Position numbers and translations under genes: made by a program. 64,000 bases of DNA. Source: Halapricum hydrolyticum. Lineage in GTDB: Archaea > Halobacteriota > Halobacteria > Halobacteriales > Haloarculaceae. How positions within the stretch are numbered: position 1 is the stretch's first letter; every line of letters starts with the position of its first letter. Positions 45,542-55,384 of this stretch are shown here, one piece after another. The notes beneath the pieces were generated by a model. The model ran no database searches, was not told the origin of the DNA, and saw nothing but the letters and a program-made list of their open reading frames with translations. The stretch spans positions 1 to 64,000 of the forward strand of contig JAOPKD010000013.1 in NCBI GenBank assembly GCA_025517565.1. Direction: 5' to 3'.

Positions 45542-45636
45542 GCGACCTTTCCGCCTCGTGTGTCCTCGCGAGCGCCACGACGCTCCCGTCATCGGGTTCA
45601 TATATAGCCTCGTGGATGGCCGTCTCCGGGGAGACG

Positions 45637-45687
45637 TACTTCCAGGAGCATCTCGAAACAGTGCGTCAGGATCGGCTTGCCGTCAAC
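45637..45687 (-). pseudogene. Relic of a sugar-phosphate nucleotidyltransferase
   Basis: The minus-strand reading VDGKPILTHCFEMLLEV is the signature after the GxGxRLxPxT loop of glucose-1-phosphate uridylyl/thymidylyltransferases. Neither the loop upstream nor the rest downstream can be read; the frame ends at a TGA beyond 45600. It lies just downstream of kptA, and is probably the decayed remainder of a former gene. Only about 17 codons are recognisable. Confidence 0.4.
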
Positions 45688-45720
45688 ACCGGGCTGACGT
45701 CGTCCCGTGATGGCAGTGAC

Positions 45721-46350
45721 CTACCGTCGTCGGAGATACGCCGGCGGCACTCGGTCGGTCGTGTAGACGTCCGTTCCACGGTCAGTGATCTCGTGGCCGT
45801 CCGCGAGCATCGCGGCGGCGTCGACCTCGATGATCGCGGGCTCGTCGGCGTGGCGCGAGCCGACCTCGCGTGCCGACTCGACCGTCCCCGAGAGGTGGGC
45901 CTGCTGGCGAGACATCGACCTGAGTCCTTCTTCGAAGATCGAATCGAGATGTCGCGGTGCTGTCCCGTGATAGAGAGTGTCGGGAACCGGCGTATCGCCC
46001 GATTCGAGATCGACGTCGACGGAGTGGCCGTAAGCGGCTCTGATGCGCCGGCCGTCAAACTCGAATCGACCCTTTGGATCCGTCGCAACGACCGCCTCGA
46101 CGGCCCGTTCGTCGGCCCAGTCGTATTTTCGTTCGACTGCCGCCACGAGTTCCTCGAAGTCGGTCCAGCCGCTGTCGTCCAGTTCGATCCCGGCATCGTC
46201 GGGAAAGTGCCTGAGTGCTCCGCTCAGGTACTTCGAGAGCCGACGGCGACGATCGCCGGAGAGTACGGGTTGCAGGTGCCGGTCACAGACGGGACACCGC
46301 TCATCCTCGAAGTGGCCGTGGTCGGAACAGACAGCGACGGGGCCTGGCAT
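45721..46350 (-). CDS. kptA: RNA 2'-phosphotransferase (KptA/Tpt1)
   Basis: A 209-residue enzyme that transfers an internal RNA 2'-phosphate to NAD+, yielding ADP-ribose 1''-2''-cyclic phosphate. An N-terminal zinc-like region ([20 protein letters not shown]) precedes the fold. KptA motifs include [39 protein letters not shown] and [20 protein letters not shown]. The ATG at 46350 is preferred. It is divergent from truD (about 90 bases). Confidence 0.88.
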   Translation of the reverse strand: MPGPVAVCSDHGHFEDERCPVCDRHLQPVLSGDRRRRLSKYLSGALRHFPDDAGIELDDSGWTDFEELVAAVERKYDWADERAVEAVVATDPKGRFEFDGRRIRAAYGHSVDVDLESGDTPVPDTLYHGTAPRHLDSIFEEGLRSMSRQQAHLSGTVESAREVGSRHADEPAIIEVDAAAMLADGHEITDRGTDVYTTDRVPPAYLRRR

Positions 46351-46439
46351 CGGGAGCGTGTTGCCGGTCGAGCGCGAAAAGGTCGGCGGTCGTGCCGACA
46401 GGACTTTACTCGCGGCTCCTGCACCTCCACTCAACGCAA

Positions 46440-47783
46440 ATGCGCGAGGCACACCCACTCGAAGCGACCGTCGGGATCGACTACTACGTCAGCGACGCGG
46501 CGGGGATCGGCGGACGACTCCGTGATTCTCCCGAGAGCTTCCGGGTCGAGGAGATCGAGGCGTTCGACGCCGAGCCGATCGATGCTGCTCCCGGCGCGTA
46601 CCCGCACGTCCTCGTGCGGGCCACGCTGCGGGGGTGGGACACCAACGACTTCGCAAGTGTGCTGTCCGATCAGCTGGGGATCAGCCGCGAACGGATCGAC
46701 TGGGCCGGCACGAAAGACAAGCACGCGGTCACGACCCAGTTGTTCACCGTCAGGAAAGGTGATCCCGACGCGATCGCGGCCGTCGACCTGTCCGGCGCCG
46801 ACATCGAGGTACTGGGCCGGACCGGGCGCGGGCTGCAGTTCGGCGACCTGGCGGGCAATCGCTTCGAGATCACGGTCACGGGGGCCGAACAAACCGAGAC
46901 GATCGGGCAGATCACCGACGAGTTGGGATCGTTCTGCGGTGACGACGACCGAGTGGGCGTGCCCAACTTCTTCGGCCAGCAGCGCTTCGGCAGTCGGCGG
47001 GCGATCACCCACGAGGTCGGGCTGGCGATCGTCCGCCGCGAGTGGGAACAGGCCGTCCGGACCTACGCCGCCAATCCGAGCGGCCGCGAGCGCCAGCGGA
47101 CTCGCGACGCCAGATCGACCGTCGAAGACTGCTGGAACGACCGGGAGTGGGAGCGGACACTCGATGCGATGCCGGGCTACCTGGGCTACGAGCGCGCGAT
47201 GTTGCAACGACTCGCCGAGCGCAAGGGCGAAACGCCGGCTGATTTCCGGGACGCCCTGACCGCGCTGCCGAGCAACCTCCAGCGTCTGTTCGTCAACGCC
47301 GCCCAGTCGTACGTGTTCAACCGGATCTGCTCGGAGCGACTCCGCCGCGGACTGCCGTTCGACGAACCGATCGAGGGCGACGTTATCTGCTTCGCCGATT
47401 CGGACGCTCCCGAGGGGCTGGATCTGCCCGACACGAATCGGACGCAGGTGGTCACCGAGCGTCGCGTCGGGACGGCGCGTCGACACGTCGAGCGCGGCCG
47501 GGCGTTCGTGACCGCGCCGCTGGTCGGCACTGACACCGAATTCGGAGGGGGCGAGCCCGCCGAGATCGCGCGTGACGTACTCGCGGATCTCGATCTCGAA
47601 CCAGCGGACTTCGACCTGCCCGGCGAGTTCGAATCCTCGGGAACTCGGCGGGCGATTCTGGTGCGCACTGATCTGGACGTCTCCGTGGACTCGCCGACGT
47701 TCTCCTTCGCGCTCCCGAAAGGCTCCTATGCGACCGTCCTGCTACGAGAGTACCTGAAGGCTGCCCCCGACGACCTGGCGTGA
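46440..47783 (+). CDS. truD: tRNA pseudouridine(13) synthase TruD
   Basis: A 447-residue TruD-family enzyme isomerising U13 in tRNA. The catalytic loop is [13 protein letters not shown] with catalytic Asp93. Conserved [19 protein letters not shown] and [19 protein letters not shown] segments follow. The insert between halves is typical of archaeal TruD. The start at 46440 ([19 protein letters not shown]) leaves room for the shared promoter with kptA. Confidence 0.92.
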   Translation: MREAHPLEATVGIDYYVSDAAGIGGRLRDSPESFRVEEIEAFDAEPIDAAPGAYPHVLVRATLRGWDTNDFASVLSDQLGISRERIDWAGTKDKHAVTTQLFTVRKGDPDAIAAVDLSGADIEVLGRTGRGLQFGDLAGNRFEITVTGAEQTETIGQITDELGSFCGDDDRVGVPNFFGQQRFGSRRAITHEVGLAIVRREWEQAVRTYAANPSGRERQRTRDARSTVEDCWNDREWERTLDAMPGYLGYERAMLQRLAERKGETPADFRDALTALPSNLQRLFVNAAQSYVFNRICSERLRRGLPFDEPIEGDVICFADSDAPEGLDLPDTNRTQVVTERRVGTARRHVERGRAFVTAPLVGTDTEFGGGEPAEIARDVLADLDLEPADFDLPGEFESSGTRRAILVRTDLDVSVDSPTFSFALPKGSYATVLLREYLKAAPDDLA

Positions 47784-47822
47784 GGTCACATACAGCTTGT
47801 TCGCAGAGCGAAACTCGTCGGT

Positions 47823-48902
47823 GTGTCTAATATCATTGAACTCCTACAGCAATTAGTTATGGCCGAGAGCCGAGCTCTTCCTGAATACATACCTGCCGCT
47901 CTGGAGCACGCAGATGCAGTGGTCTGGGCAGTGGACATCGAGACGAAAGAGATCGTATCACTGATTGGGAGTATGCCGGCTATCGAGAACCTGCAGGATG
48001 TCGAAAATCTCGTGACTTTTTTCGATCGTGGCATTCATCCTGACGACCTACCCGAAGTCGATCCCCTGTATCGACAGGTTTTCGAGAGAGAATCGGAACA
48101 GCTCTCTGTGGATTTTCGGACACACCCCGACCAGGGGGAGATCCGGTGGATCCACGTCGATGCACGCGTCATGCACATCGAAGACGGCGACCTTCTCGTG
48201 GGCGTAGGGACCGATATCACGGCGCGGAAGCGGTACGAGCGCGAGCTCAAGGAGCAAAGAAACCGGCTGGAGGAGTTCTCGAGCGTTCTCTCACACGATC
48301 TACGGAACCCGCTCCAGATCGCGACGGGACACGTCAAACTCGCACAGGTCGAAGACAAGGACGATCACCTGGGTGCGATCGAGCAGGCGCTGGAACGGAT
48401 GGAAACACTGATCAGCGAATTGTTGACTGCCGTCGAAGAGGGCGGACCGATGATTCGAGGCGGTAGTATGGTCGAAACCGACAGAGAACATCTCGACGTC
48501 GAAGCGGTTGCAACTGCGGCGTGGGATGCCGTCGAGACACAGGACGCGACGCTCTCTGTCGAGACGGAGACGACGATCTCGGCCGACCGGTCGAACCTGG
48601 AGCAGCTGTTCGAGAACCTGTTTCGGAACGCCGTAGAACACGGTGGTACAGGCGTGGCCGTCACCGTCGGCGATCTCGACGAGCAGCACGGATTTTACGT
48701 TGCCGATGACGGTCCCGGGATCCCGGACGGCGAGCGTGACGCGATCTTCGAGATGGGATACTCGACTGGTGGCAACGGGGCCGGTCTCGGATTGCGGATC
48801 GTCTCGCAGATCGCCGAAACCTACGGCTGGACGGTCACTGTGACCGGCAGCGAACGTGGCGGCGCACGGTTCGAGATCGCTGTGGAGACGGACGCTGGGT
48901 GA
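47823..48902 (+). CDS. PAS-domain sensor histidine kinase
   Basis: A 359-residue cytosolic kinase. A PAS domain spans about 20-135. The dimerisation H-box FSSVLSHDLRNPLQIATGH has phospho-His158. The HATPase has a complete N-box (NLFRNAVEHGG), G1 (VADDGPGIPD) and G2 (GNGAGLGLRIVSQ). It should therefore be active, unlike the kinase at 1561-2985. GTG 47823 is used; an ATG at 47859 (MAESRALPEYIP) is the alternative. No response-regulator gene is adjacent. Confidence 0.83.
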   Translation: MSNIIELLQQLVMAESRALPEYIPAALEHADAVVWAVDIETKEIVSLIGSMPAIENLQDVENLVTFFDRGIHPDDLPEVDPLYRQVFERESEQLSVDFRTHPDQGEIRWIHVDARVMHIEDGDLLVGVGTDITARKRYERELKEQRNRLEEFSSVLSHDLRNPLQIATGHVKLAQVEDKDDHLGAIEQALERMETLISELLTAVEEGGPMIRGGSMVETDREHLDVEAVATAAWDAVETQDATLSVETETTISADRSNLEQLFENLFRNAVEHGGTGVAVTVGDLDEQHGFYVADDGPGIPDGERDAIFEMGYSTGGNGAGLGLRIVSQIAETYGWTVTVTGSERGGARFEIAVETDAG

Positions 48903-49018
48903 TCGATTCGCGCGCGAGTTCCAACATTCACACGCGAGTCTGGACGAACCGACCTCACATCGAGTTCGGACAGTCAAACCGTCTGGCTTATTCGCGCCGA
49001 GTTCGAAACTCGGCACAC

Positions 49019-49741
49019 ATGGAGTGTCGGCAGTGTGCCTCGCCGCTCGAGCGTCCCGGCGATTACTGTCTGGTCTGCCGGACGCACAATTCGGACGCCG
49101 TCGTGCTCGATCTCGACCGCGATCGGGCGCGGATCGTCTCGTTGTTCGAGGAGTCGATCGTCGGCGAGCACACGATCACGACCACGCCCGAGGACGACAG
49201 CGAAGCCCAGGTGGTCGAACTGCGGAACTTCGCCGGGCTCGTGGCCGACGAGGTCCGGCGCAAGCGCCCCGAGGAGGTCTACGTCACCGGCGACCGGGAC
49301 GTGATCGAGCGCCTGCGCGGGCAGCTGCACTATCCGTTCTACCGGGTTCGCGCGGACGATCCTGTCGAACACGTGCTCGAACGCCGCGGCGAGCCGGCTC
49401 TGGAAGTCGTCGACGCCGCGCCCGCGGAGAAGCTCGGCGGCAGTCACTCGACACTGATCGGCGGCCGCGACGGCCAGCGCGCCATCCAGACGGTGGCCGG
49501 CCACCCCCACGTCAAAAAGGTCATCCCGGGACCGATCGACGCCGGCGGGAGCGGGTCCCGGACGGGCGTCCGCGCGAAGGCGACCCGCGCGGGCGAGGAC
49601 GGAAACGTTCGCCTGCTCATCCGTGACGGCTCGAGCGTCCAGGAAAACCGCGTGGTGACGACCGCCGGGGACCGACAGCTCGGCGAGCACGTCCGCGCCG
49701 ATCTGAACGAGGCACTCGTCGAAGCGGACCTCCAGGACTGA
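49019..49741 (+). CDS. Conserved zinc-ribbon protein (DUF2103-like)
   Basis: 240 residues. [20 protein letters not shown] has an N-terminal Cys4 zinc ribbon, followed by a domain with [20 protein letters not shown] and [20 protein letters not shown], then [20 protein letters not shown]. This pattern matches archaeal DUF2103 proteins of unknown function. The gene is about 170 bases upstream of rpl37ae on the same strand. Confidence 0.7.
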   Translation: MECRQCASPLERPGDYCLVCRTHNSDAVVLDLDRDRARIVSLFEESIVGEHTITTTPEDDSEAQVVELRNFAGLVADEVRRKRPEEVYVTGDRDVIERLRGQLHYPFYRVRADDPVEHVLERRGEPALEVVDAAPAEKLGGSHSTLIGGRDGQRAIQTVAGHPHVKKVIPGPIDAGGSGSRTGVRAKATRAGEDGNVRLLIRDGSSVQENRVVTTAGDRQLGEHVRADLNEALVEADLQD

Positions 49742-49910
49742 ATTTTCGTCTTTCGGTCGCCCGTTGTGGGCGTCTCTATTGCCCGGAGACAGACTCTTCC
49801 GAAAGTGGGGGTCCAGCACCAACAGAGACATCCGATCCACTGCAACGAGGCGGATCTCGGAGTCGCAACTCGCAGGACTTAAGAATACGCTGGCGCGAGA
49901 GTACGGTACT

Positions 49911-50189
49911 ATGGCTGAACAGAAGGGACGCACCGGGAGCGCGGGCCGGTTCGGTGCCCGCTACGGGCGCGTTGCCCGGCGTCGCGTCGCCGAGATCGAA
50001 GCCGAAATGCACGACGACCACACCTGTCCCCAGTGCGGCGAGGACCGCGTCGACCGCCAGGGAACCGGCATCTGGGAGTGTCAGGCTTGCGGGTACGCTT
50101 TCACCGGCGGTGCCTACCAGCCCGAGACGCCCGCCGGCAAGACTGTCCGGCGCTCGATCCGCGCGGCACTGTCCGAGGACGAAGAATAA
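49911..50189 (+). CDS. rpl37ae: 50S ribosomal protein L37Ae (eL43)
   Basis: A 92-residue zinc-finger ribosomal protein. [20 protein letters not shown] and [20 protein letters not shown], then [13 protein letters not shown] show the CxxC...CxxC ribbon. A TTAAGAATA box about 27 bases before the ATG predicts a leaderless mRNA. It is followed by rpoP and pcc1, a conserved archaeal gene order. Confidence 0.95.
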   Translation: MAEQKGRTGSAGRFGARYGRVARRRVAEIEAEMHDDHTCPQCGEDRVDRQGTGIWECQACGYAFTGGAYQPETPAGKTVRRSIRAALSEDEE

Positions 50190-50214
50190 CTGGCTCCAGC
50201 CACAAACTATAGAT

Positions 50215-50349
50215 ATGAGCTACAAGTGTTCTCGCTGCAAGCGCGACGTCGAACTGGATTCCTACGGCGGCGTCCGCTGTCCGTACTGCGGACACCGCGT
50301 GCTCCTCAAGGAGCGCGCCCCGGACGTCAAGGAAGTCGACGTCGAGTGA
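50215..50349 (+). CDS. rpoP: RNA polymerase subunit P (Rpo12)
   Basis: A 44-residue zinc-ribbon subunit of archaeal RNA polymerase. [20 protein letters not shown], then [16 protein letters not shown] contains the CxxC pairs typical of Rpo12/RPB12. It lies 25 bases after rpl37ae. Confidence 0.95.
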   Translation: MSYKCSRCKRDVELDSYGGVRCPYCGHRVLLKERAPDVKEVDVE

Positions 50350-50431
50350 TCGTGGCCGGTGTAAACCTGTGTCAGGTCGACCACACGGCCCCGTGTGGTC
50401 GCAACGACGAACCGTTACGGCGATCACGATA

Positions 50432-50689
50432 ATGGATCACGAAGCCGTTTTCACTGCCGTCTACGAGTCCGACGTCCGTGCGCGTCGCGTCAAGCGCAGC
50501 GTCGAACTCGAAGCCGGCGACATCGAAGGCGACCGAACAGTCGCGACTGTCGACCGTGACGGCAACCGCCTGACGATCACGATCGAAGCGGCCGATCTGA
50601 TCGCGCTGCGCGCCGGCATCAACACCTGGCTGTCGCTCGTCGACGTCGCCGAGCGCTGCAGCGGCGTCGACGCCGTCGCCATCGACTAG
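50432..50689 (+). CDS. pcc1: KEOPS complex subunit Pcc1
   Basis: An 85-residue Pcc1 subunit of the KEOPS complex, which makes the t6A37 tRNA modification. The small alpha/beta protein has DRDGNRLTITIEAADLIALR and GINTWLSLVDVAERC, matching archaeal Pcc1. It is the third gene of the rpl37ae-rpoP-pcc1 unit. Confidence 0.85.
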   Translation: MDHEAVFTAVYESDVRARRVKRSVELEAGDIEGDRTVATVDRDGNRLTITIEAADLIALRAGINTWLSLVDVAERCSGVDAVAID

Positions 50690-50745
50690 AATGCTTTCGG
50701 TTGCGCGGTCGATCGACTAGACGAGTCTGGAGTCGGCTGCGTCAA

Positions 50746-51891
50746 TCACTCCGGCAGGTGAAACTCGATCGCGGCCCCCTGTCCGAAGCCGACACATTCG
50801 GTCGCTAGCCCCAGCTCCGCGTCGCGCCTGTGCATCTCGTGGATCAGCGTCACGGGCAGACGTGCCCCGGACGCCCCGAGCGGATGGCCAATGGCGATCG
50901 CACCGCCGTTGACGTTGAATATCTCGTCGTCGAAACCCAGTTCGCGCTGGCAGTACAGCGTCTGTGAGGCGAACGCCTCGTTCAACTCGACGAGGTCGTA
51001 CTCGTCGAGATCACGCCCGGTCCGCTCGGCGAGCTGGCGCACGGCCGGCACGGGACCGATCCCCATCTCGGTCGGGTCGACGCCGACGACCTCGTGAGCA
51101 CCCACTTTCGCCAGGACCGGCAGATCGTGCTCGTCGGCGAACGACTTCGAGGTCATCAGCACGCCGGCGGCACCGTCGCTGACCTGCGAGGCGTTGCCCG
51201 GCGTGACTGTCCCGTCGGATTTGAACACCGTCGGCAGGCCGGCGAGCGTCTCCAGGTTCGTGTCTCGACGGATTCCCTCGTCTTCCTCGACGGTGTCGCC
51301 GTCGGTCTCGATCGGGACGATCTCGTCGTCGAACCGCCCGGAGTCAGTTGCCTCGGCTGCGCGCTCGTGGCTCCGCAGGGCGTATTCGTCCTGGGCCTGT
51401 CTACTGACGTCGTATTTCTCGGCGACCGCCTCGGCGGTCATCCCCATCTGCAACTCGCCGATGTTGTACAGTTGCGCGAGTCGGGGGTGGACGTTGTGCG
51501 TGTTCTCGCCCATCTTCACCCGGGACATCGACTCCATGCCGCCGGCGACCACGCAGTCGCGCTGGCCGGCGGCGATGGCGTCCGCCCCGCGCATGATCGC
51601 CTCCGCAGAGGAGGCACACCACCGGTTGATCGTCGTCGCCGGTACCGACTCGCCGAGCTCCGAGAGCAGGGCGATTACCCGCGCGACGTTGTTGCCCTGC
51701 TCGTCGCGCTGCTGGGCGCAGCCCCACAGCAGGTCGTCCACGTCGTCTCCGTCAAGCCCCGTCGCCGCGAGCATCTCGTCGATCAACGGGACCGACAGGT
51801 CTTCGCTCCGGACGTCGGCATAGACGCCGTCTTCTTTCCCCTGTGGCGTTCGCACCGCCTGCACGATCACTGGCGTAGAATCTGTCATCAT
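50746..51891 (-). CDS. Acetyl-CoA C-acyltransferase (thiolase)
   Basis: A 381-residue thiolase. The nucleophile Cys about residue 91 ([20 protein letters not shown]), the NEAF motif ([15 protein letters not shown]), catalytic His in [16 protein letters not shown] and the C-terminal Cys in [13 protein letters not shown] are all present. It condenses or cleaves acyl-CoA units in beta-oxidation or acetoacetyl-CoA formation. MM at 51891/51888 are both possible starts. Confidence 0.9.
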   Translation of the reverse strand: MMTDSTPVIVQAVRTPQGKEDGVYADVRSEDLSVPLIDEMLAATGLDGDDVDDLLWGCAQQRDEQGNNVARVIALLSELGESVPATTINRWCASSAEAIMRGADAIAAGQRDCVVAGGMESMSRVKMGENTHNVHPRLAQLYNIGELQMGMTAEAVAEKYDVSRQAQDEYALRSHERAAEATDSGRFDDEIVPIETDGDTVEEDEGIRRDTNLETLAGLPTVFKSDGTVTPGNASQVSDGAAGVLMTSKSFADEHDLPVLAKVGAHEVVGVDPTEMGIGPVPAVRQLAERTGRDLDEYDLVELNEAFASQTLYCQRELGFDDEIFNVNGGAIAIGHPLGASGARLPVTLIHEMHRRDAELGLATECVGFGQGAAIEFHLPE

Positions 51892-52170
51892 CTATTGCTG
51901 GAGTACCGGCCTGTTAACGATTGTCCAACCGGAAACGGATTGTCTGTGGTGGCCGGGGCGACGCCCCTAACAATATCCGTGCTGATCGTCTCTGACTGCT
52001 TCGACAATTGAATTCGGCCGAAGGCGAAGGTAGGGCACAGAGCGACCATTTGGGACCCGAAATCGCAGCTTCGTTCGAAGAATCTGAAACGGCCGAGATC
52101 GCAAACCCGATGCACTGCTAAACGATTTTAGGAACGCCCTCTAAACCGCAGGCGTTCGTACGAGCACGGC
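51892..52170. other. Intergenic region
   Basis: 279 bases between the thiolase start and tRNA-derived repeats. No ORF or RNA was recognised. The thiolase promoter must lie here but no clear TATA box was picked out. Confidence 0.35.
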
Positions 52171-52237
52171 GGGATTCGAACCACGCGAACACGATCGCTC
52201 GCTCCGCTCGCGCTGCGTGTTCTCTGCTTCGAATCCC
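52171..52237. repeat. Inverted repeat with tRNA T-arm-like arms
   Basis: GGGATTCGAA (52171-52180) and TTCGAATCCC (52228-52237) are complementary, as are GAACACG (52187-52193) and CGTGTTC (52216-52222). The arms resemble the T-loop and acceptor end of the adjacent tRNA-Arg (GGGATTCGAACCCACG, 52293-52308 on the plus strand). It looks like a decayed tRNA 3' end, such as an old integration (att) site, present in both orientations. Confidence 0.5.
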
Positions 52238-52239
52238 CT

Positions 52240-52260
52240 GCGTGCTGCGGTTCAGCACGC
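52240..52260. terminator. Perfect hairpin near tRNA-Arg
   Basis: GCGTGCTG-CGGTT-CAGCACGC: an 8-bp perfect stem with a 5-base loop, 23 bases beyond the tRNA 3' end on its transcribed side. It could act as a 3' trailer/terminator of the tRNA transcript. Confidence 0.4.
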
Positions 52261-52283
52261 TTTACTCCCGTTCAGCGGCTTCA

Positions 52284-52358
52284 CGGGCACGGTGGGATTC
52301 GAACCCACGACCGTCGGATTAGAAGTCCGACGCTCTATCCGGACTGAGCTACGTGCCC
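52284..52358 (-). tRNA. tRNA-Arg (UCU)
   Basis: Read on the minus strand: acceptor GGGCACG/CGTGCCC with discriminator G, D-arm GCTC/GAGC, anticodon stem TCGGA/TCCGA with loop CTTCTAA (anticodon TCT), T-arm GTGGG/CCCAC with TTCGAAT. All stems pair and there is no intron. CCA is not encoded. Confidence 0.95.
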
Positions 52359-52433
52359 TCAGTCATCGATTGCACGCTCGTTTTAAAAACAGTAGTGATT
52401 GCCGATAGAGCCACGTGCCGGCCACCACGTCTC

Positions 52434-53534
52434 TCACGCGGGATCGGTTCGCTTGCCGAACCGCGATTCGGCGATCGCGAACGCGAGCGTGCTCGACAGG
52501 CCGAGCAGCGTGCCGGCGGTGAGCATGAGCGCCAGATACGACAGGTCGGCGTACTCGTACTCCAGGAAGTACACCGCGACGGCGTGCAGGATCGCCGCGA
52601 TCGAGACGATATAAAAGGGCGCGTTGAGATGGCGCCACTCGAAGGTCCCCGCGAGGTACTCGTCGGTGACGCGTCCGAGACTGCTGGTCACGCCGGCGGC
52701 AGCGAACCACCGGATCGCGCCCGCGATGACCGCGGCGATGACTTCGATGACGCCGAGCGGGTCGCTGTCGGCCTGAGCGGTCTGCAGCGTCTGATACCCG
52801 CTGGCGCTCCCGATCAACAGGAGGACGCCTGCGACGAGATAGGTCACCAGCGTTACACGACCGGCGTACAACCCCGAGAGAAGCCGGTCGACCGCCCCGT
52901 CGAGGCGCTCCCCGAGTCCGAACCCGCGAGAGAGCAGATACAGCCCGAGCAGTCCGGAGACGAGCCCGAACACGTCGCCCTGCTTCCCGAGCAGATCAGC
53001 CACCACGGCGAGCGGATAGATCAACAGCACGATCCCCAGCGGCACCAGGATCGTCCCGCGAGTCTCGGGATCGTCCAGCACCTGCTTGATAGTGTAGTAC
53101 ATCGACTCCAGATCCTGGGCCTGCCTGACGACGACCCGACGGACGCCGTCGATCTTGACCCGCGATCGGATCACTGGCACGACGCTCTCGTCCTGTGCGC
53201 CGTCGGTGACCAGCAGCGCGCGAACGTCCTCGCCCGTGGTGAGTCGAGCCAGCACCTCGTCGAGTTCCTCACCGACCGCACGATTGGCCGCGACGTCGCT
53301 TCCCTCGAGTCCCGTGACCGCCGCGATCTCGACGCTCTCGCCCCCCTCGTCGACGAGGTCGTCGTAGATGTGCAACCCCTCGAAGAGGACGTTGAGATCG
53401 CTGTCCTCGGGGTCGGCGGTGGCGAACTCGACCGCGGCGTCCTCGACGGCGTCGCGGCCGACGACCGGCGTCTCGATGCCGGTTTTGCGGCCAATGTCGT
53501 CGTCGAGGTCGATGCACAACACCAGCAGCATCAC
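52434..53534 (-). CDS. DUF373 membrane protein
   Basis: 366 residues. A soluble N-terminal alpha/beta domain begins MMLLVLCIDLDDDIGRKTGI and includes LVTDGAQDESVVPVIRSRV. It is followed by about six TM helices (GTILVPLGIVLLIYPLAVVA, VTLVTYLVAGVLLLIG, AGTLLGLSSTLAFAIA). This architecture is the archaeal DUF373 family; function unknown. The acidic CIDLDDD start hints at a nucleotide- or metal-binding site (inference). Confidence 0.8.
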   Translation of the reverse strand: MMLLVLCIDLDDDIGRKTGIETPVVGRDAVEDAAVEFATADPEDSDLNVLFEGLHIYDDLVDEGGESVEIAAVTGLEGSDVAANRAVGEELDEVLARLTTGEDVRALLVTDGAQDESVVPVIRSRVKIDGVRRVVVRQAQDLESMYYTIKQVLDDPETRGTILVPLGIVLLIYPLAVVADLLGKQGDVFGLVSGLLGLYLLSRGFGLGERLDGAVDRLLSGLYAGRVTLVTYLVAGVLLLIGSASGYQTLQTAQADSDPLGVIEVIAAVIAGAIRWFAAAGVTSSLGRVTDEYLAGTFEWRHLNAPFYIVSIAAILHAVAVYFLEYEYADLSYLALMLTAGTLLGLSSTLAFAIAESRFGKRTDPA

Positions 53535-53585
53535 GCGTTGGTAGGCGATCCCACCATATGGGCTTTCGGCATCCGCGCTCGCGTA

Positions 53586-54746
53586 TTAGCCGAGATCGAA
53601 GTGCTCGGCGGCAGTCTCCATGTCCTTGTCGCCCCGGCCGCTGAGATTGACGACGATCGTCTCGTGATCGGTCTCTTCGAGAACCCGCTTGGCCATCGCG
53701 AGGCCGTGGCTCGTCTCCAGCGCGGGGATGATGCCCTCCTCCTCGCTGAGCGTCCGGAACGCGTCGAGTGCCTCGTCGTCGGTGATCGCCCGATACTGGG
53801 CGCGACCGGTCTCGCGGAACATCGCGTGTTCGGGGCCGACGCCAGGGTAGTCGAGGCCGGCCGACACGGAGTGTACTTCGGTGTCGTCGTCGATGACCCG
53901 CGTCTTCATGCCGTGAATCACGTCGTCGCTGCCGTCGTCGAGCGGCGCGGCGTGCCGCTGTGAGTCCGCGCCTTCGCCACCGCCCTCGCCGCCGTAGAAG
54001 GCGACGTCGTCGTCACGGAACGCGTGGAAGAGCCCGATCGCGTTCGAGCCACCGCCGACGCAGGCGACCGCGGCGTCGGGGAGGTGTCCGATCTGTTCGA
54101 GGCTCTGCTCGCGTGCCTCTTTGCCGATGACGGACTGGAACTCCCGGACCATCCGCGGGAACGGATCCGGGCCGACGACACTGCCGACTAGGTAGTGCGT
54201 CGCCTCGATGTTCTGTGCGAAGTCCTCCAGCGCCGTGTCGACCGCGTCGGCGAGCCCTTCGCCACCCCGGGTGACTTCTGTCACGGTCGCACCCATCAGT
54301 CGCATGCGGAAGACGTTCATCCGCTGGCGCTCGATGTCCTTGCGGCCCATGTAGATCTCGGTGTCCATGTCGAACAGGGCACCGGCCATCGCCGTCGCGG
54401 TACCGTGCTGACCGGCTCCGGTCTCGGCGATCAGCCGCTCCTTGCCGGCCTCCCTCGCGAGCAGCGCCTGCCCGACCGCGTTGTTGATCTTGTGTGCGCC
54501 GCCGTGCAGCAGGTCCTCGCGCTTCAGGTAGATCTCGCCACCCCACCGCTCCGAGAGGTTCTCGGCGTGATACAGCGGCGTCGGTCGTCCGGCGTACTGC
54601 CGGAGAATCGATCGGAACTCCTCCAGGAACGCTTCGTCTCGAACGATCCCGTCGAACGCCTCCGCAAGGTGTTCCAGCGGTTCTTCCAGCATCTCGGGGA
54701 CGTGTCGGCCCCCGTAACCCTCGAAATCACCAGTGTCCTCTGACAT
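53586..54746 (-). CDS. trpB: Tryptophan synthase beta subunit
   Basis: A 386-residue PLP enzyme that joins indole and serine. The PLP lysine is in LLHGGAHKINNAVGQALLA (about residue 86); the phosphate-binding GGGSNAIGLF is about 228. The start MSEDTGDFEGYGGRHVPEML is at 54746. No trpA or other trp gene is within the window, which is unusual for the main TrpB and may mean a relocated or second copy. Length and motifs are normal. Confidence 0.9.
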   Translation of the reverse strand: MSEDTGDFEGYGGRHVPEMLEEPLEHLAEAFDGIVRDEAFLEEFRSILRQYAGRPTPLYHAENLSERWGGEIYLKREDLLHGGAHKINNAVGQALLAREAGKERLIAETGAGQHGTATAMAGALFDMDTEIYMGRKDIERQRMNVFRMRLMGATVTEVTRGGEGLADAVDTALEDFAQNIEATHYLVGSVVGPDPFPRMVREFQSVIGKEAREQSLEQIGHLPDAAVACVGGGSNAIGLFHAFRDDDVAFYGGEGGGEGADSQRHAAPLDDGSDDVIHGMKTRVIDDDTEVHSVSAGLDYPGVGPEHAMFRETGRAQYRAITDDEALDAFRTLSEEEGIIPALETSHGLAMAKRVLEETDHETIVVNLSGRGDKDMETAAEHFDLG

Positions 54747-54830
54747 CGCCTGAAACATCGGGACTGGCGCTCATAACTGTGGCGTCCCGAAGGACGAGTC
54801 CTTTTGTCGCTGCGAGCCCCAGCGACGGAT

Positions 54831-55370
54831 GTGGACACGATCGAAGTCAGTACCGTCGTCTATCGGCCGAAATCCGACGTGTACGAGTTTCTCGTCGATT
54901 TCCCGCGCTACGCCGTTCTCTCGGAACACCTCCGGGACGTCCGCCAGGACGGCGACGGGTCGGCCGGGACGAGCTATCGACTGCACTTTGCCTGGTGGAA
55001 ACTCTCCTATACGGCACACTCGATGGTGACCGATCTCGACCCACCGGAGCGGATCGACTGGGAACTCACGAAAGATCTCGACGCTCGCGGGTCCTGGGTG
55101 CTGGAATCGGGACGTCCGCCCGAAGACCGGGACGACGCGACGCGGATCCGGTTCGTCGTCCACTACGATCCACATTCGGCCGGGAAGGGGACGATCGATC
55201 TCCCCCGATTCGTCTCACTGGGCTGGGTGATCGAGAAGGTCAAACCGCTCGTCCGCAGGGAGGCCGAGCGGATCGTCGAACGGCTCGTGGCCGAACTGGA
55301 GGGTGAATCACGGGCAGTCGAGCTCGACATCCACACGACGCCGGACGGCTCGGCTCCGGGTTCGCCGTAG
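54831..55370 (+). CDS. SRPBCC/coenzyme Q-binding-like protein
   Basis: A 179-residue START-like protein. TIEVSTVVYRPKSDVYEFLV, then DFPRYAVLSEHLRDV is the COQ10/RatA-type N-terminus, and the C-terminal IEKVKPLVRREAERIVERLV is the long ligand-binding helix. The GTG start at 54831 is favoured. Ligand unknown. It is divergent from trpB. Confidence 0.75.
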   Translation: MDTIEVSTVVYRPKSDVYEFLVDFPRYAVLSEHLRDVRQDGDGSAGTSYRLHFAWWKLSYTAHSMVTDLDPPERIDWELTKDLDARGSWVLESGRPPEDRDDATRIRFVVHYDPHSAGKGTIDLPRFVSLGWVIEKVKPLVRREAERIVERLVAELEGESRAVELDIHTTPDGSAPGSP

Positions 55371-55384
55371 TCGCTGCCAGAAGA

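Noticed and set aside
52150..52237. A second tRNA gene beside tRNA-Arg.
   Set aside because: Only a T-arm/acceptor-like piece is present and its stem does not pair properly; no D-arm or anticodon arm.
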